DNA of 64,000 nt from a virus, in IMG/VR virus record IMGVR_UViG_3300033149_002985, positions 28,966 to 92,965 of that record, one strand, 5' to 3'. The notes beneath the pieces were generated by a model. It saw nothing but the letters and a program-made list of their open reading frames with translations, was not told the DNA's origin and did not search any database. Both the position numbers and the translations under genes were made by a program. Positions 49,043-56,861 of the stretch are shown one piece after another; positions within the stretch are counted from its first letter, which is position 1; every line of letters starts with the position of its first letter.

Positions 49043-49693
49043 CTAAAACCATACCCAAATAAGTAAAGGAATTTGAATTAGTAATAATATCCAAAAACAA
49101 ATCTTAGTAATTATAGTATATCTTTTAATAAATTTTTCTTTCCATATTTTTTCCATTAACACTAACCATAAATGACCTCCATCTAAAGCAGGAATAGGTA
49201 AAATATTTGCAATAGCACAGAAGAAATTAAGCAATCCTAATTGTAAAAGTGTAAAATTTGCACCAACATTATTAGATGCAAGAAATAATATATCCATATT
49301 CGTATATGTTTTTACAAATGTAGATTTAATCAACATCCAATCTATTTGCATTCCGATTAAGATTGATTTATAATTTATCAAATAACAAATACAAGCTATA
49401 ATAAAATTAACTGCGATACCTGCTATAAGGATTAAAAATTTCTTAAAATATTTTTGATTTAGAAAATCATCAGAACATTTTTTTGAATCCATTCCTTTTA
49501 AATCACAATATCCTCCTATTAACCAAGGACTTATTCTATAATCAATCCCTTTAATAGTTTTATGTAAATAAGGTTTCCAAAATCCTACTGAAAAAGTTTT
49601 TACTCCAACTCCACATTTTAGCGCAACAAGCATATGTGCTAGTTCATGGATGAAAATTGTAAATAATAAACAAGCAAAAAATTCGAACCACAT
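49043..49693 (-). CDS. Site-2-type intramembrane metalloprotease (M50)
   Basis: A 216-residue, four-span protein. TIFIHELAHMLVAL (12-25) contains the HExxH zinc site (His16, Glu17, His20) within the first helix. AGIAVNFIIACICY (91-104) is the conserved second segment. NILPIPALDGGHL (163-175) holds the NPxPxxDGG-type motif with Asp171. No PDZ domain is present. M50 proteases cut membrane anchors of regulators. Its ATG overlaps the S1 protease stop. Confidence 0.88.
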   Translation of the reverse strand: MWFEFFACLLFTIFIHELAHMLVALKCGVGVKTFSVGFWKPYLHKTIKGIDYRISPWLIGGYCDLKGMDSKKCSDDFLNQKYFKKFLILIAGIAVNFIIACICYLINYKSILIGMQIDWMLIKSTFVKTYTNMDILFLASNNVGANFTLLQLGLLNFFCAIANILPIPALDGGHLWLVLMEKIWKEKFIKRYTIITKICFWILLLIQIPLLIWVWF

Positions 49694-50430
49694 TAATTTT
49701 CCTCAATTTCTTTCTCGGTTTTTTCTTCGATTGGATCGGGAATATTTTTAAAAGTATTAACTTTTTCAGAATATTCAATGTCTAATAATTCAGAAATATC
49801 TTCTAAAAAATCTCTTATATCTGAAGTTGGTTCATATAGAACAATTTCTTCTTTATAAGTATCAAATCCGCCCCATAAAACCCCAGTTAATTCTGATTGG
49901 TTATTAAAAATTCCACCACCAGAACAACCGCCACGACTATTTAAATATGCAAAATGATCTCTATCTGTTTTTCTATAAACTACTCCAGAGGATAAATATT
50001 GATGTCCTTCTGGATATCCCAAATGATGAATTTCTTGATCTAAATATGCAGTATATTTTGATAAAACTGCTACTTTTTTATTTTTAATCATACCATCAAC
50101 TATTACATAAGCCAAATCATCTGTTGTAGAAGTAATAATTAATCGTGCTTTCTTATGATCGACATAGAATTCTTCGGTTCGATGAATACAATGTTTAGCA
50201 GTTAATACATGATGATTACCTTTGACTTCATTTATAATAGTGCCACTACAAGAGCCAAGTCTAGCATCACCAACACTAAAAAATTCTACTGTTATTTGTT
50301 CTAATTCTTTTTTTAAACTTTGAGTGCCACTGTAAACAGGTTTTTTTTCACCAAATAAAATAGACAAATCAAATTGGGGTGTTATAATAGCTATAGCAAA
50401 TATCATTAAATAAGATAATAATTTTTTCAT
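49693..50430 (-). CDS. Secreted trypsin-like serine protease (S1)
   Basis: A 245-residue protein. Residues 1-26 form a signal peptide or membrane anchor (LLSYLMIFAIAIITPQF). The catalytic triad is His80 in VLTAKHCIH, Asp105 in STTDDLAYV and Ser170 in SRGGCSGGGIF, with oxyanion GxSGG. The C-terminal 40 residues are acidic and disordered. It overlaps the deformylase gene by four bases and the M50 gene by one. Likely acts outside the cytoplasmic membrane, perhaps as a site-1 partner of the M50 protease. Confidence 0.85.
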   Translation of the reverse strand: MKKLLSYLMIFAIAIITPQFDLSILFGEKKPVYSGTQSLKKELEQITVEFFSVGDARLGSCSGTIINEVKGNHHVLTAKHCIHRTEEFYVDHKKARLIITSTTDDLAYVIVDGMIKNKKVAVLSKYTAYLDQEIHHLGYPEGHQYLSSGVVYRKTDRDHFAYLNSRGGCSGGGIFNNQSELTGVLWGGFDTYKEEIVLYEPTSDIRDFLEDISELLDIEYSEKVNTFKNIPDPIEEKTEKEIEEN

Positions 50431-50891
50431 AATTGCTCCTTTATTCTATCTATAAAAAGAATCCCATCCCAATGATCTAATTCATGTTGTACAACGATAG
50501 CTTCATAACCAGAAAATGTAAGAATTTCTTCATCTCCATTTTTTATTAAAATCCAATTATAGCGCATAGTATCTTCAAATTTTCCTGGTAAGGATAGACA
50601 ACCTTCTCCTTTAAACATTCCTAATTGTTTTTTATTCAAGATTTTTGCATTATAAAGATTATAAGAATTTAACTTTTTTTCTTTTTTTCCAAATCGTTTA
50701 TAAGTTTGTTCTATTCGTATTACTGTAACTTGATAAGGAATACTTATTTGAATAGCACTTAATCCACTTCCTTTGACTTTATGAGTAGATAACTCATGAT
50801 CTAAACAATCAAAAAGAGATTGTAATTCTTCTTTCGTACCTTTGAAAGATTCACTTACTTGTCTCAATGTTTCTAAATTTTCAGTTATCAT
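50427..50891 (-). CDS. def: Peptide deformylase
   Basis: A 154-residue protein with all three PDF motifs: GSGLSAIQ (41-48), GEGCLSLPG (95-103) and VVQHELDHWDG (133-143). Cys98, His136 and His140 bind the metal and Glu137 is catalytic. It would remove N-formyl groups from new proteins. Motif I differs (SAIQ for AAPQ), as in some phage enzymes. Phage deformylases are known from marine cyanophages. Confidence 0.92.
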   Translation of the reverse strand: MITENLETLRQVSESFKGTKEELQSLFDCLDHELSTHKVKGSGLSAIQISIPYQVTVIRIEQTYKRFGKKEKKLNSYNLYNAKILNKKQLGMFKGEGCLSLPGKFEDTMRYNWILIKNGDEEILTFSGYEAIVVQHELDHWDGILFIDRIKEQL

Positions 50892-51469
50892 TTATTTTTC
50901 CTTTTTCTAGCAATAAAATCAACTACTCCTTTTGCTTTAGCTTCATTAGCCCATAAATGAAGTTCTGTATTTTTAGATTTTTCTATATCGTCGTTGGTTA
51001 AACAGGTACGAGATTTTATATATTTTTCCATCATTTTTCGTCTTGGTTTAATATATTGAGACATTCTTGCCTCTTCTTTTCCAACCCAATCACCGCCACT
51101 ATCTATCCAAAGATCGTGAATCATCCAATATGAGTGCTCTGTTATAACCCGTTTAGATCCTGCAAGGGAAATTAGAGCACCCATACTTGAAGCCGCCCCA
51201 TTTATAAAAGTATAAACAGGAGATGCTAATCCAAAAATAGTGTCAATAATAGCAAAACCACAGTCAACCGAACCTCCGACAGAGTTAATCCAGAGACCAA
51301 TTGGTTCATTGTTTATTTCATTTAAACCAATCAAATCTTCACAGACCCGTTTGCCCATATTCACATCTATTGTACCATGTAACAGGATATTTCTTGAGTG
51401 TAATAAGAGTTGAGGTATATCTATCTCATATTCTAATTTGTCAAATTTATTTTTGTCTTTTTCAGACAT
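50888..51469 (-). CDS. clpP: ClpP-like serine protease
   Basis: A 193-residue protein with IGLWINSVGGSVDCGFAIID (57-76), INGAASSMGALISLAG (89-104; Ser95 nucleophile) and YWMIHDLWID (114-123; His118). The usual Asp position near ELHLWANEAKAKGVVDFIA reads ELH instead of RDx, so the third triad residue is uncertain. Phage ClpP homologues usually mature capsids, but no capsid gene is nearby; it may work with host chaperones. Sits next to the deformylase gene by a four-base overlap. Confidence 0.85.
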   Translation of the reverse strand: MSEKDKNKFDKLEYEIDIPQLLLHSRNILLHGTIDVNMGKRVCEDLIGLNEINNEPIGLWINSVGGSVDCGFAIIDTIFGLASPVYTFINGAASSMGALISLAGSKRVITEHSYWMIHDLWIDSGGDWVGKEEARMSQYIKPRRKMMEKYIKSRTCLTNDDIEKSKNTELHLWANEAKAKGVVDFIARKRKNK

Positions 51470-51478
51470 TAAAACTCC

Positions 51479-52006
51479 TTATTTTTTGACGTTAGTCAAC
51501 CCTCTTTGATAAATAGCATCGATAACATCATTAATACTATTTAAATCAACTTGTCCAGTTAATGCTTTAACAGCTTCACAAGCAGAAGCATAAACACTCA
51601 ATCTCATAATCTGAGCACTTTCTTTTGGAGTTTTGGGATTCATATAATTTTTTGCTGGTGCAGGTATTCCAGTTGATACAGGAGGTACATACGTCTGTTG
51701 TACTTGCTGATTAACAGGAGGCGTATATGGCTGTTGTGTTACTGGTGCAGATTGGGGTTGTTGATAACCCTGTGGAGCTCCGCCTGCTGGTTCAATTCGA
51801 CTGACATTATATTTATTATTTACAAAATCAGCAGTTAAAATAACAGCTTGACCTTCCTGAAATGCTTTGCTTGCAAAATTTTTAACATTTTGCGGACAAT
51901 CTGCCCATTCGCCTTCAGGTTTACGACCTGGAATAATAACTTTAATCATTTCACATCCTGGCTTTTTTGCCGACCTAATAAATTGTGCTTGTACTTGTTG
52001 ACTCAT
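51479..52006 (-). CDS. OB-fold-like protein, possible ssDNA-binding
   Basis: A 175-residue protein. The N-terminal part (AVILTADFVNNKYNVSRIEP) is beta-rich and OB-like. A Pro/Gln-rich linker (about 78-125) follows, then a conserved helical tail (MRLSVYASACEAVKALTGQV). The layout, folded N-terminus plus flexible linker and C-terminal tip, recalls single-stranded DNA-binding proteins. Role inferred, not proved. Confidence 0.6.
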   Translation of the reverse strand: MSQQVQAQFIRSAKKPGCEMIKVIIPGRKPEGEWADCPQNVKNFASKAFQEGQAVILTADFVNNKYNVSRIEPAGGAPQGYQQPQSAPVTQQPYTPPVNQQVQQTYVPPVSTGIPAPAKNYMNPKTPKESAQIMRLSVYASACEAVKALTGQVDLNSINDVIDAIYQRGLTNVKK

Positions 52007-52020
52007 AATTATTCTCCTTT

Positions 52021-52872
52021 TTAATTTTTACTTAATGATTTTTTGGCTTCTCTTTTTTTCTTTGCCTTATCCTTAATTTTTTTCTTTTTGTTCAATGCTT
52101 TTTTAACACTTTGTTCATAAGTAACTATCTTCGATTTATCACTATAAATTTCATTGTATTTATCACGCATTTTTTGAAAAGGTAATAAAGAAATATTGGG
52201 GACTTTGTAATTAACTAGTTTGAGTTTTTCTATTACTGAATTTTCAACCCAATCTGGGAGCTTTGTTAAATCCATTATTAATCGCCGATCATCATAATCT
52301 TTGGTATTTATAATTTCAGATGTAACCTGATCTTTTGCTTCTTTTTTAATTTTCTTGGAAAGTAATTTATAGATATCAAAATTATCTGGTTTGATTTTAT
52401 ATCGTTTTAATTTTTTGTGGGGGGAAAAGATTTTTACATTGTCATAAATCCAAAGTTGTTCCATGTCGCAATCTGAGCTAATAATAATAATGTCTTTATT
52501 TGTAAAAAATCTACTAGCTACAGAAGCTATATCATCAAATTCAAGATGGTCTAATAATATTACATGCCATTCCGTAGCCATTTGTATTTTGGCAAGAAGT
52601 TCATTAAGTTCTTTATATATTTCGGTAGGTAATTTTGCTCTGCCTTCTTTATATTCCGTAGAATATTGTTTTCTCCAGCTAGAATAATCATCTCCATGAA
52701 AATCAACCCCGACAATAACAGTGTCTTCGGGTTCAATTCCAACTTTCATTAAATCACTAATCATCATATTTAAACAAGTGTATGACACAGGAAGTCCTGG
52801 ATTGGCAACAGCACACCATCCAGAAGCATGTAAATAATATCCATAATCCATAACAATAACTTTATCTTTCAT
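52021..52872 (-). CDS. FEN/PIN-type 5'-3' exonuclease (RNase H-like)
   Basis: A 283-residue protein from ATG 52872. IVGVDFHGDDYSSWRKQYST (about 53-72), YKEGRAKLP, LLDHLEFDDIASVASRFF (about 105-122) and IIISSDCDMEQLW supply the Asp/Glu cluster of flap endonucleases (T4 RNase H, T5 exonuclease group). It removes RNA primers or flaps. The C-terminus is very basic (KKKIKDKAKKKREAKKSLSK). Confidence 0.85.
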   Translation of the reverse strand: MKDKVIVMDYGYYLHASGWCAVANPGLPVSYTCLNMMISDLMKVGIEPEDTVIVGVDFHGDDYSSWRKQYSTEYKEGRAKLPTEIYKELNELLAKIQMATEWHVILLDHLEFDDIASVASRFFTNKDIIIISSDCDMEQLWIYDNVKIFSPHKKLKRYKIKPDNFDIYKLLSKKIKKEAKDQVTSEIINTKDYDDRRLIMDLTKLPDWVENSVIEKLKLVNYKVPNISLLPFQKMRDKYNEIYSDKSKIVTYEQSVKKALNKKKKIKDKAKKKREAKKSLSKN

Positions 52873-52891
52873 CAAAAACTCCTTAAAATTT

Positions 52892-52974
52892 AAAGCGACT
52901 AGCGTCTTACGCTCTTTTATTTTAAGGGCAAACGCCTTATACTCAATGTTAACGTGACTGCCCTAGTCGCCTTT
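52892..52974 (-). ncRNA. Candidate structured leader RNA
   Basis: On the minus strand, an 8-bp outer stem GCGACTAG/CTAGTCGC (52963-52970 with 52895-52902), extendable by AAAG/CTTT with one bulge, encloses two small hairpins: AGCGT/ACGCT (52901-52913) and TAAGG/CCTTA (52923-52939). The 3' end lies 20 bases before the FEN-type nuclease start, upstream of GGAG. The outer stem includes the stop codon of the preceding gene. It resembles no known riboswitch to me. Confidence 0.45.
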
Positions 52975-53127
52975 ATTATCAGTATCTAAATCTTCATTAT
53001 CTCCGAAAGAATCACAATAAGAATTTTTCTGTTCTAAACAAAATGGGTGAAAAATTTCTGAACCTTCTATTTCAAATTCTTCGGTTTCTAAAATTTCATT
53101 TTTGCAATATGCACAATATTTTTTCAT
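52963..53127 (-). CDS. Zinc-ribbon mini-protein
   Basis: A 54-residue protein with KKYCAYCKNE (CxxC) and an HPFCLEQKNSYC segment, then an acidic tail. The stop codon is part of the leader stem described for 52892-52974. Two bases separate it from the DUF5664-like gene. Confidence 0.6.
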   Translation of the reverse strand: MKKYCAYCKNEILETEEFEIEGSEIFHPFCLEQKNSYCDSFGDNEDLDTDNKGD

Positions 53128-53128
53128 T

Positions 53129-53569
53129 TTATTTTTTCTTTAATTCTTCGTGAGCATAACCATCTACATTAAATTTCAATGCCATTAATGCTTCGATCAT
53201 TGTAATTTTCTTACCAGTTTTTTTATCAACTCTTTTATATCCTCTATGTAAAGCCCACACATCAAGATAATGACGAAACATAGATTTAATATAAGCATTT
53301 TGGGGGATACCTTTTTGCCAATTATCAGAATCTCTTAATTCACCATTAGACTGTTTTCTATGAACAGTCATATAATCACCAAATGCTTCTAAAACAGGAT
53401 AACTCAAAAAACCTTCATAATCGTTTTTTCCTTCATCTGTATCTCTTGTAGCTCCTGATTTAAATTCTCTAATCTTTTTCTTAGATTTTTCCACAAAAGG
53501 GTTTTTTACTTTTGAATTAATTCGTCTTTTTTTTGATGCACCAGCTATAAATAATTTATTTTTTGTCAT
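53129..53569 (-). CDS. DUF5664/dATP-dGTP diphosphohydrolase-like protein
   Basis: A 146-residue protein with SGATRDTDEGKNDYEGFLSY (38-57), FGDYMTVHRKQSNGELRDSD (about 63-82), NWQKGIPQNAYIKSMFRH and DVWALHRGYK. These match the phage family annotated DUF5664 or dATP/dGTP diphosphohydrolase N-terminal region. It may adjust nucleotide pools with MazG and the deoxyribosyltransferase. The enzymatic label is from memory of the family, not shown here. Confidence 0.65.
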   Translation of the reverse strand: MTKNKLFIAGASKKRRINSKVKNPFVEKSKKKIREFKSGATRDTDEGKNDYEGFLSYPVLEAFGDYMTVHRKQSNGELRDSDNWQKGIPQNAYIKSMFRHYLDVWALHRGYKRVDKKTGKKITMIEALMALKFNVDGYAHEELKKK

Positions 53570-53882
53570 TAGTATCCTTCTTTGGTTTGTATTCTAATTT
53601 TAAAATTCCATTTACTTCATCTCTCAAAATCTTCAAATTATCAACTCTCATAATCTCTAAATAATCAATTACTTTTTTACAATTTTCACAGATTTCATAA
53701 TGCTTAGTACTTTTTTCATATATATCATTTTTCTTTTGAAACATGTTAAGAGCTTTTTCCAAAGTCACAAATTCAAGTAACTTATTTGTTAGTTTTGGAA
53801 TCTCTGCTTCAGTAATCGATAAATAATAAATTTTCTTTACAATGATTTCTTTACAGAAATCACATAATTTTTGATCAGCCAT
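53556..53882 (-). CDS. Zinc-binding protein with two CxxC pairs
   Basis: Start set at MADQKLCDFC (53882); a longer frame overlaps the upstream gene. 108 residues with CDFCKEII and YEICENCKKVIDYL, a four-Cys ribbon at long spacing around a helical segment. Unknown. Confidence 0.6.
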   Translation of the reverse strand: MADQKLCDFCKEIIVKKIYYLSITEAEIPKLTNKLLEFVTLEKALNMFQKKNDIYEKSTKHYEICENCKKVIDYLEIMRVDNLKILRDEVNGILKLEYKPKKDTNDKK

Positions 53883-53893
53883 TTGTAATCCAA

Positions 53894-54514
53894 TTATTTT
53901 AATTTGCAGTCTGCTTTGACTTGAGTAACACATTCATTGATTGTACGAAATACTCTAATTGCTTTATTATTTGAAATTTGCGTACCAAATATTAAAGATG
54001 AATTTGATTCTGTTGGTGGAGCATCAGGTACAACCAAATAAATAGGAATTCTAAATAAAAAAGCAAAAACAACTTCGAAATGGGTTCCTACTGTTTTAAT
54101 TGAAGTAGGATGATAAACAATAATAAAATCGCTCCGAATAACTGCCTCAAAATCTCCCCAACTAACAATTTCACTTCTGCGATTACCATCAATATGTTTT
54201 CTCATTCTCAGATTAATTCCTAATTGGATTAAATCTGTATTTTGATTAATATTACCAAACCAAATTTTCCACATTCTTTCAAAGAAAATATCCCAATGAC
54301 CACCTCTTTTAAGCCCTTGAATATGTTTTATATGATCCCCTGGATTTGCTCCGACTTTACTTGCTTCTTGAGCCACAGGACTATAGATTAAAAGATCTTC
54401 ATGTTGTAATTTTTTCATAAAGGTTTCTCTGAAATCTATCATTTCTTTTTTGCTAACATTTTCCATTCCGCCTGCTAAGTAGGTTGTCCATTTTATTGGT
54501 TGTTCTTCTGACAT
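53894..54514 (-). CDS. Nucleoside 2-deoxyribosyltransferase-like protein
   Basis: A 206-residue protein with TTYLAGGMENVSKKEMIDFR (10-29), YSPVAQEASK, SWGDFEAVIRSDFIIVYHPT (about 127-146) and VGTHFEVVFAFLFRIPIYLV. The order fits the NDT fold, which exchanges bases on deoxynucleosides or cleaves nucleoside bonds. In phages it could feed or alter dNTP pools. The Glu in GTHFEV is a good candidate catalytic residue. Confidence 0.78.
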   Translation of the reverse strand: MSEEQPIKWTTYLAGGMENVSKKEMIDFRETFMKKLQHEDLLIYSPVAQEASKVGANPGDHIKHIQGLKRGGHWDIFFERMWKIWFGNINQNTDLIQLGINLRMRKHIDGNRRSEIVSWGDFEAVIRSDFIIVYHPTSIKTVGTHFEVVFAFLFRIPIYLVVPDAPPTESNSSLIFGTQISNNKAIRVFRTINECVTQVKADCKLK

Positions 54515-54528
54515 TTTGTCTCCATTAT

Positions 54529-54627
54529 TTAATCTTCATTTCTTGTACAAGTCCATGCAACAAAGCTAAAAGAAAGCATCATCATACAAAAACAAAATAA
54601 CATTAAATAAAATGCTCCATCTTCCAT
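54529..54627 (-). CDS. Single-span membrane peptide
   Basis: A 32-residue peptide, one helix (FYLMLFCFCMMMLSFSFVAW). It fills the gap between two clear genes. Moderately likely to be real. Confidence 0.45.
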   Translation of the reverse strand: MEDGAFYLMLFCFCMMMLSFSFVAWTCTRNED

Positions 54628-54972
54628 TTAAACATCTCCATTTTCAAGAATTTTATCATTCTCATACATTGCTATTTCATCATCATAACTTTCCATGATG
54701 TCTATAAATTCTGTCTTTAAATTTATATTTAATCTTCTTTTTATTTCTTTGTGGCATCTTATTAAACATCCTGTCATATCATTATATTTTTGATAATTTG
54801 GAACTGCCCCTAAAAAATCATCGACATAACAAACAATTGCTCTAATACTATAGTTTAGTTGATTATTTTTAATATAAGAAAAAATCTGGTAATTTAATTC
54901 TCCAGCGTTTTTCGCTATAGCAATAGTTCTTAATTCTTGTCGTCTATTATTTTCATCTCTAATATAAGGCAT
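54628..54972 (-). CDS. Conserved phage protein (GELNYQI...ENGDV type)
   Basis: A 114-residue protein beginning MPYIRDENNRRQELR, with AKNAGELNYQIFSYIK, MTGCLIRCHKEIKRRLN and ending YENDKILENGDV. This is a widespread phage and plasmid family (DUF6899-like) of unknown function. It overlaps no neighbour. Confidence 0.75.
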   Translation of the reverse strand: MPYIRDENNRRQELRTIAIAKNAGELNYQIFSYIKNNQLNYSIRAIVCYVDDFLGAVPNYQKYNDMTGCLIRCHKEIKRRLNINLKTEFIDIMESYDDEIAMYENDKILENGDV

Positions 54973-54974
54973 AA

Positions 54975-55211
54975 TTATTTCTCCGTGATTTCTCCATTTT
55001 TTAAATGTCCACCATAAGTTTTACCATTTTTCTCTTGGACATCTTTCATCTCTTCCATATCTCGATAAAGACGATCAACCAAATCTTGAGTAAGTCCACA
55101 AGCAAATTCTCTGTTTGTTGGATTGTTTTCATCTCTAACAATTTTTATTGATTTAGAGATTAATTTTATATCATCAAGTAATTTTTCAAAATCATAACGA
55201 TTAAGAGACAT
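54975..55211 (-). CDS. Small acidic protein
   Basis: A 78-residue helical protein (RYDFEKLLDDIKLISKSIKI; RLYRDMEEMKDVQEKNG). AATGTCTC-type spacing places it two bases from the next gene. Not recognised. Confidence 0.6.
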   Translation of the reverse strand: MSLNRYDFEKLLDDIKLISKSIKIVRDENNPTNREFACGLTQDLVDRLYRDMEEMKDVQEKNGKTYGGHLKNGEITEK

Positions 55212-55213
55212 GT

Positions 55214-55684
55214 TTAATCTTTCGTTTTTGCTTCTTTAAGTTTGGATTCAAAATCATAATCATAAAGATATTTCAAATCATCATAATTCTGAATATCACG
55301 AACATTATCAAAAATTTCCCTTAATATCTTTCGGAAACCAGTTGCTTTGCCTGTTTCAAACATACGTTCATAATTTCTTTGATATCTTGCAAATTTTCCG
55401 TTCTTTAACCACGTATTACCATAGAGATTACAAACCTCATGTCGTAAATCCCTACTTAATAAACTTATATCTTTTAAAACATCACCAAATGTTTTTTCCT
55501 CTGTCTTCTTTTCTTTAATAATTTTAACTAAAGAACGGATTGTTTCACCACACCTTAAACTATTATTAAACTGCTTGAGTATCTCTTTAGTGTCTATTTC
55601 TGCCGTTTTCATTGAATCTACTTTAAGAGTTTCTTCCCACTCACTATGGGCGTCTTTTATGATACATCTTATTTCCATCGACAT
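55214..55684 (-). CDS. Helical protein, unknown
   Basis: A 156-residue protein with charged helices (TAEIDTKEILKQFNNSLRCG; FARYQRNYERMFETGKATGF). It is in the operon behind the promoter at 56429. No family recognised. Confidence 0.6.
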   Translation of the reverse strand: MSMEIRCIIKDAHSEWEETLKVDSMKTAEIDTKEILKQFNNSLRCGETIRSLVKIIKEKKTEEKTFGDVLKDISLLSRDLRHEVCNLYGNTWLKNGKFARYQRNYERMFETGKATGFRKILREIFDNVRDIQNYDDLKYLYDYDFESKLKEAKTKD

Positions 55685-55688
55685 CCTT

Positions 55689-56297
55689 TTATTCTTCTGC
55701 TCTTAATTTATTAATAATCTTTTTAGATTCTTTGCTTGATATAGACTTAGAAATTTCTGCCATCATATCATCTGCGCCTTGTTGATAAATTTTTCTTTCT
55801 ACGTCAGAATATTTATCACCGTTGCTTCGAATATATCTTTTACCTTTAGATATACCTCTTACTAAATCTCTTGCAACTCTTCCAGTGCCTCTTATAAGAC
55901 TAAAAATTGCACCAATAACCCAACCAAAACCACTCAAAGAAAGAGCTATCATTATAATAATTCCCCATAACACATAACCTTGAACATTTAAAATAAACTG
56001 TGAAATTTTTTCACGCCATCTTAATTTTCTTTCTTGTTGGTTAAAAGTCTTTTCATACGAATAATAATTTTGTCCGCATTTCAGAACTCTTCCCATAGAA
56101 TCTAAGATAATTTCTCCTTTACATTTGATCCTTTTTTCTGATTTTTCAATTTTTTCGGGAACTTTTGAAACGGTATTTTTGAAAGGTTGGGAAGCAATTT
56201 TAAGGAGGGAACAGCCTGTTAATGTAGACATAAAAATACATAACATCATTAATTGCAACATGTTATGCTTAAAAAGGTGGTAAATTTGATTTTTCAT
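55689..56297 (-). CDS. Lipoprotein with internal membrane span
   Basis: A 202-residue protein from ATG 56297. Residues 1-28 are a signal ending in a lipobox (TLTGC, Cys29). Residues about 102-133 are a long hydrophobic segment (YVLWGIIIMIALSLSGFGWV). A basic linker and helical C-terminus follow. One lipid anchor plus one membrane span is like unimolecular spanins, but here the span is internal, so that is only a possibility. First gene after a strong promoter. Confidence 0.65.
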   Translation of the reverse strand: MKNQIYHLFKHNMLQLMMLCIFMSTLTGCSLLKIASQPFKNTVSKVPEKIEKSEKRIKCKGEIILDSMGRVLKCGQNYYSYEKTFNQQERKLRWREKISQFILNVQGYVLWGIIIMIALSLSGFGWVIGAIFSLIRGTGRVARDLVRGISKGKRYIRSNGDKYSDVERKIYQQGADDMMAEISKSISSKESKKIINKLRAEE

Positions 56298-56428
56298 CAA
56301 TTATCCTTACGTTTATGATGTAACTATATATAAATAAATAAGTTAGCAGAAAACTAGTGATAATATTAAAGACCTTTATTCTTACCTCTCGGAACGGTCA
56401 AAATGTGACTAGATTTTGCACTACTATA

Positions 56429-56458
56429 AGTATACCATACCTTGACCCAGGGTGTCAA
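56429..56458 (-). promoter_or_regulatory. Sigma-70-type promoter with overlapping palindrome, leftward
   Basis: On the minus strand, TTGACA (56458-56453), 18-base spacer ending TATGG, and TATACT (56434-56429). A perfect inverted repeat CCTTGAC/GTCAAGG (56440-56460, loop of 7) covers the -35 and could be an operator. The transcript would start about 56422, giving a leader of about 125 bases before the lipoprotein. Confidence 0.85.
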
Positions 56459-56462
56459 GGGT

Positions 56463-56861
56463 TCAAGGGGTTTTTTTCAAAAAAATCAATTCAGTGTCCA
56501 TATAAGCCACTTTATAACCTTGTTCTTCCAATTCTTTTAAAGTTTTTTTTATCATATTAAGAGCAAAATCAGTGGTTTTCGATGCTTTTCCATATGCACT
56601 ATTTAACTCTACTTTGGATTTTTGCAAAAGAGCTTGTTCATGAATATTTAAATCGGGTAATTTCTTAGCACAAATTAAATGAAATCTCTTATAATCTTTT
56701 AAATGATATCCTTCTCCATCTGAGCTTCTAATCAATTGATCTCCATATTCTTTGACCCTAGCAAAACAACTTTCACCTATTACTATTTCTTTCCAACATT
56801 TATCACATTGCCAAGTTTTCTTGGCTTTAATAATATAAGTTCCAGTTTTATAATCGGGCAT
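56463..56861 (-). CDS. Zinc-finger protein with family-B polymerase palm-like tail
   Basis: Start set at MPDYKTGTYI (56861), which has CGGAGAG before it; a longer frame from 56909 is unlikely. 132 residues. Residues 19-64 hold a zinc-binding core (CDKCWKE, a further Cys32, then FHLIC). Residues 81-92 (KSKVELNSAYGK) match the K-x3-NSxYG motif B of family-B polymerases, and 116-126 (KVAYMDTELIF) matches motif C, with YxDTD changed to YMDTE. The protein ends right after it. It is not a polymerase; it may be a captured palm fragment or a chance resemblance. Confidence 0.65.
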   Translation of the reverse strand: MPDYKTGTYIIKAKKTWQCDKCWKEIVIGESCFARVKEYGDQLIRSSDGEGYHLKDYKRFHLICAKKLPDLNIHEQALLQKSKVELNSAYGKASKTTDFALNMIKKTLKELEEQGYKVAYMDTELIFLKKTP

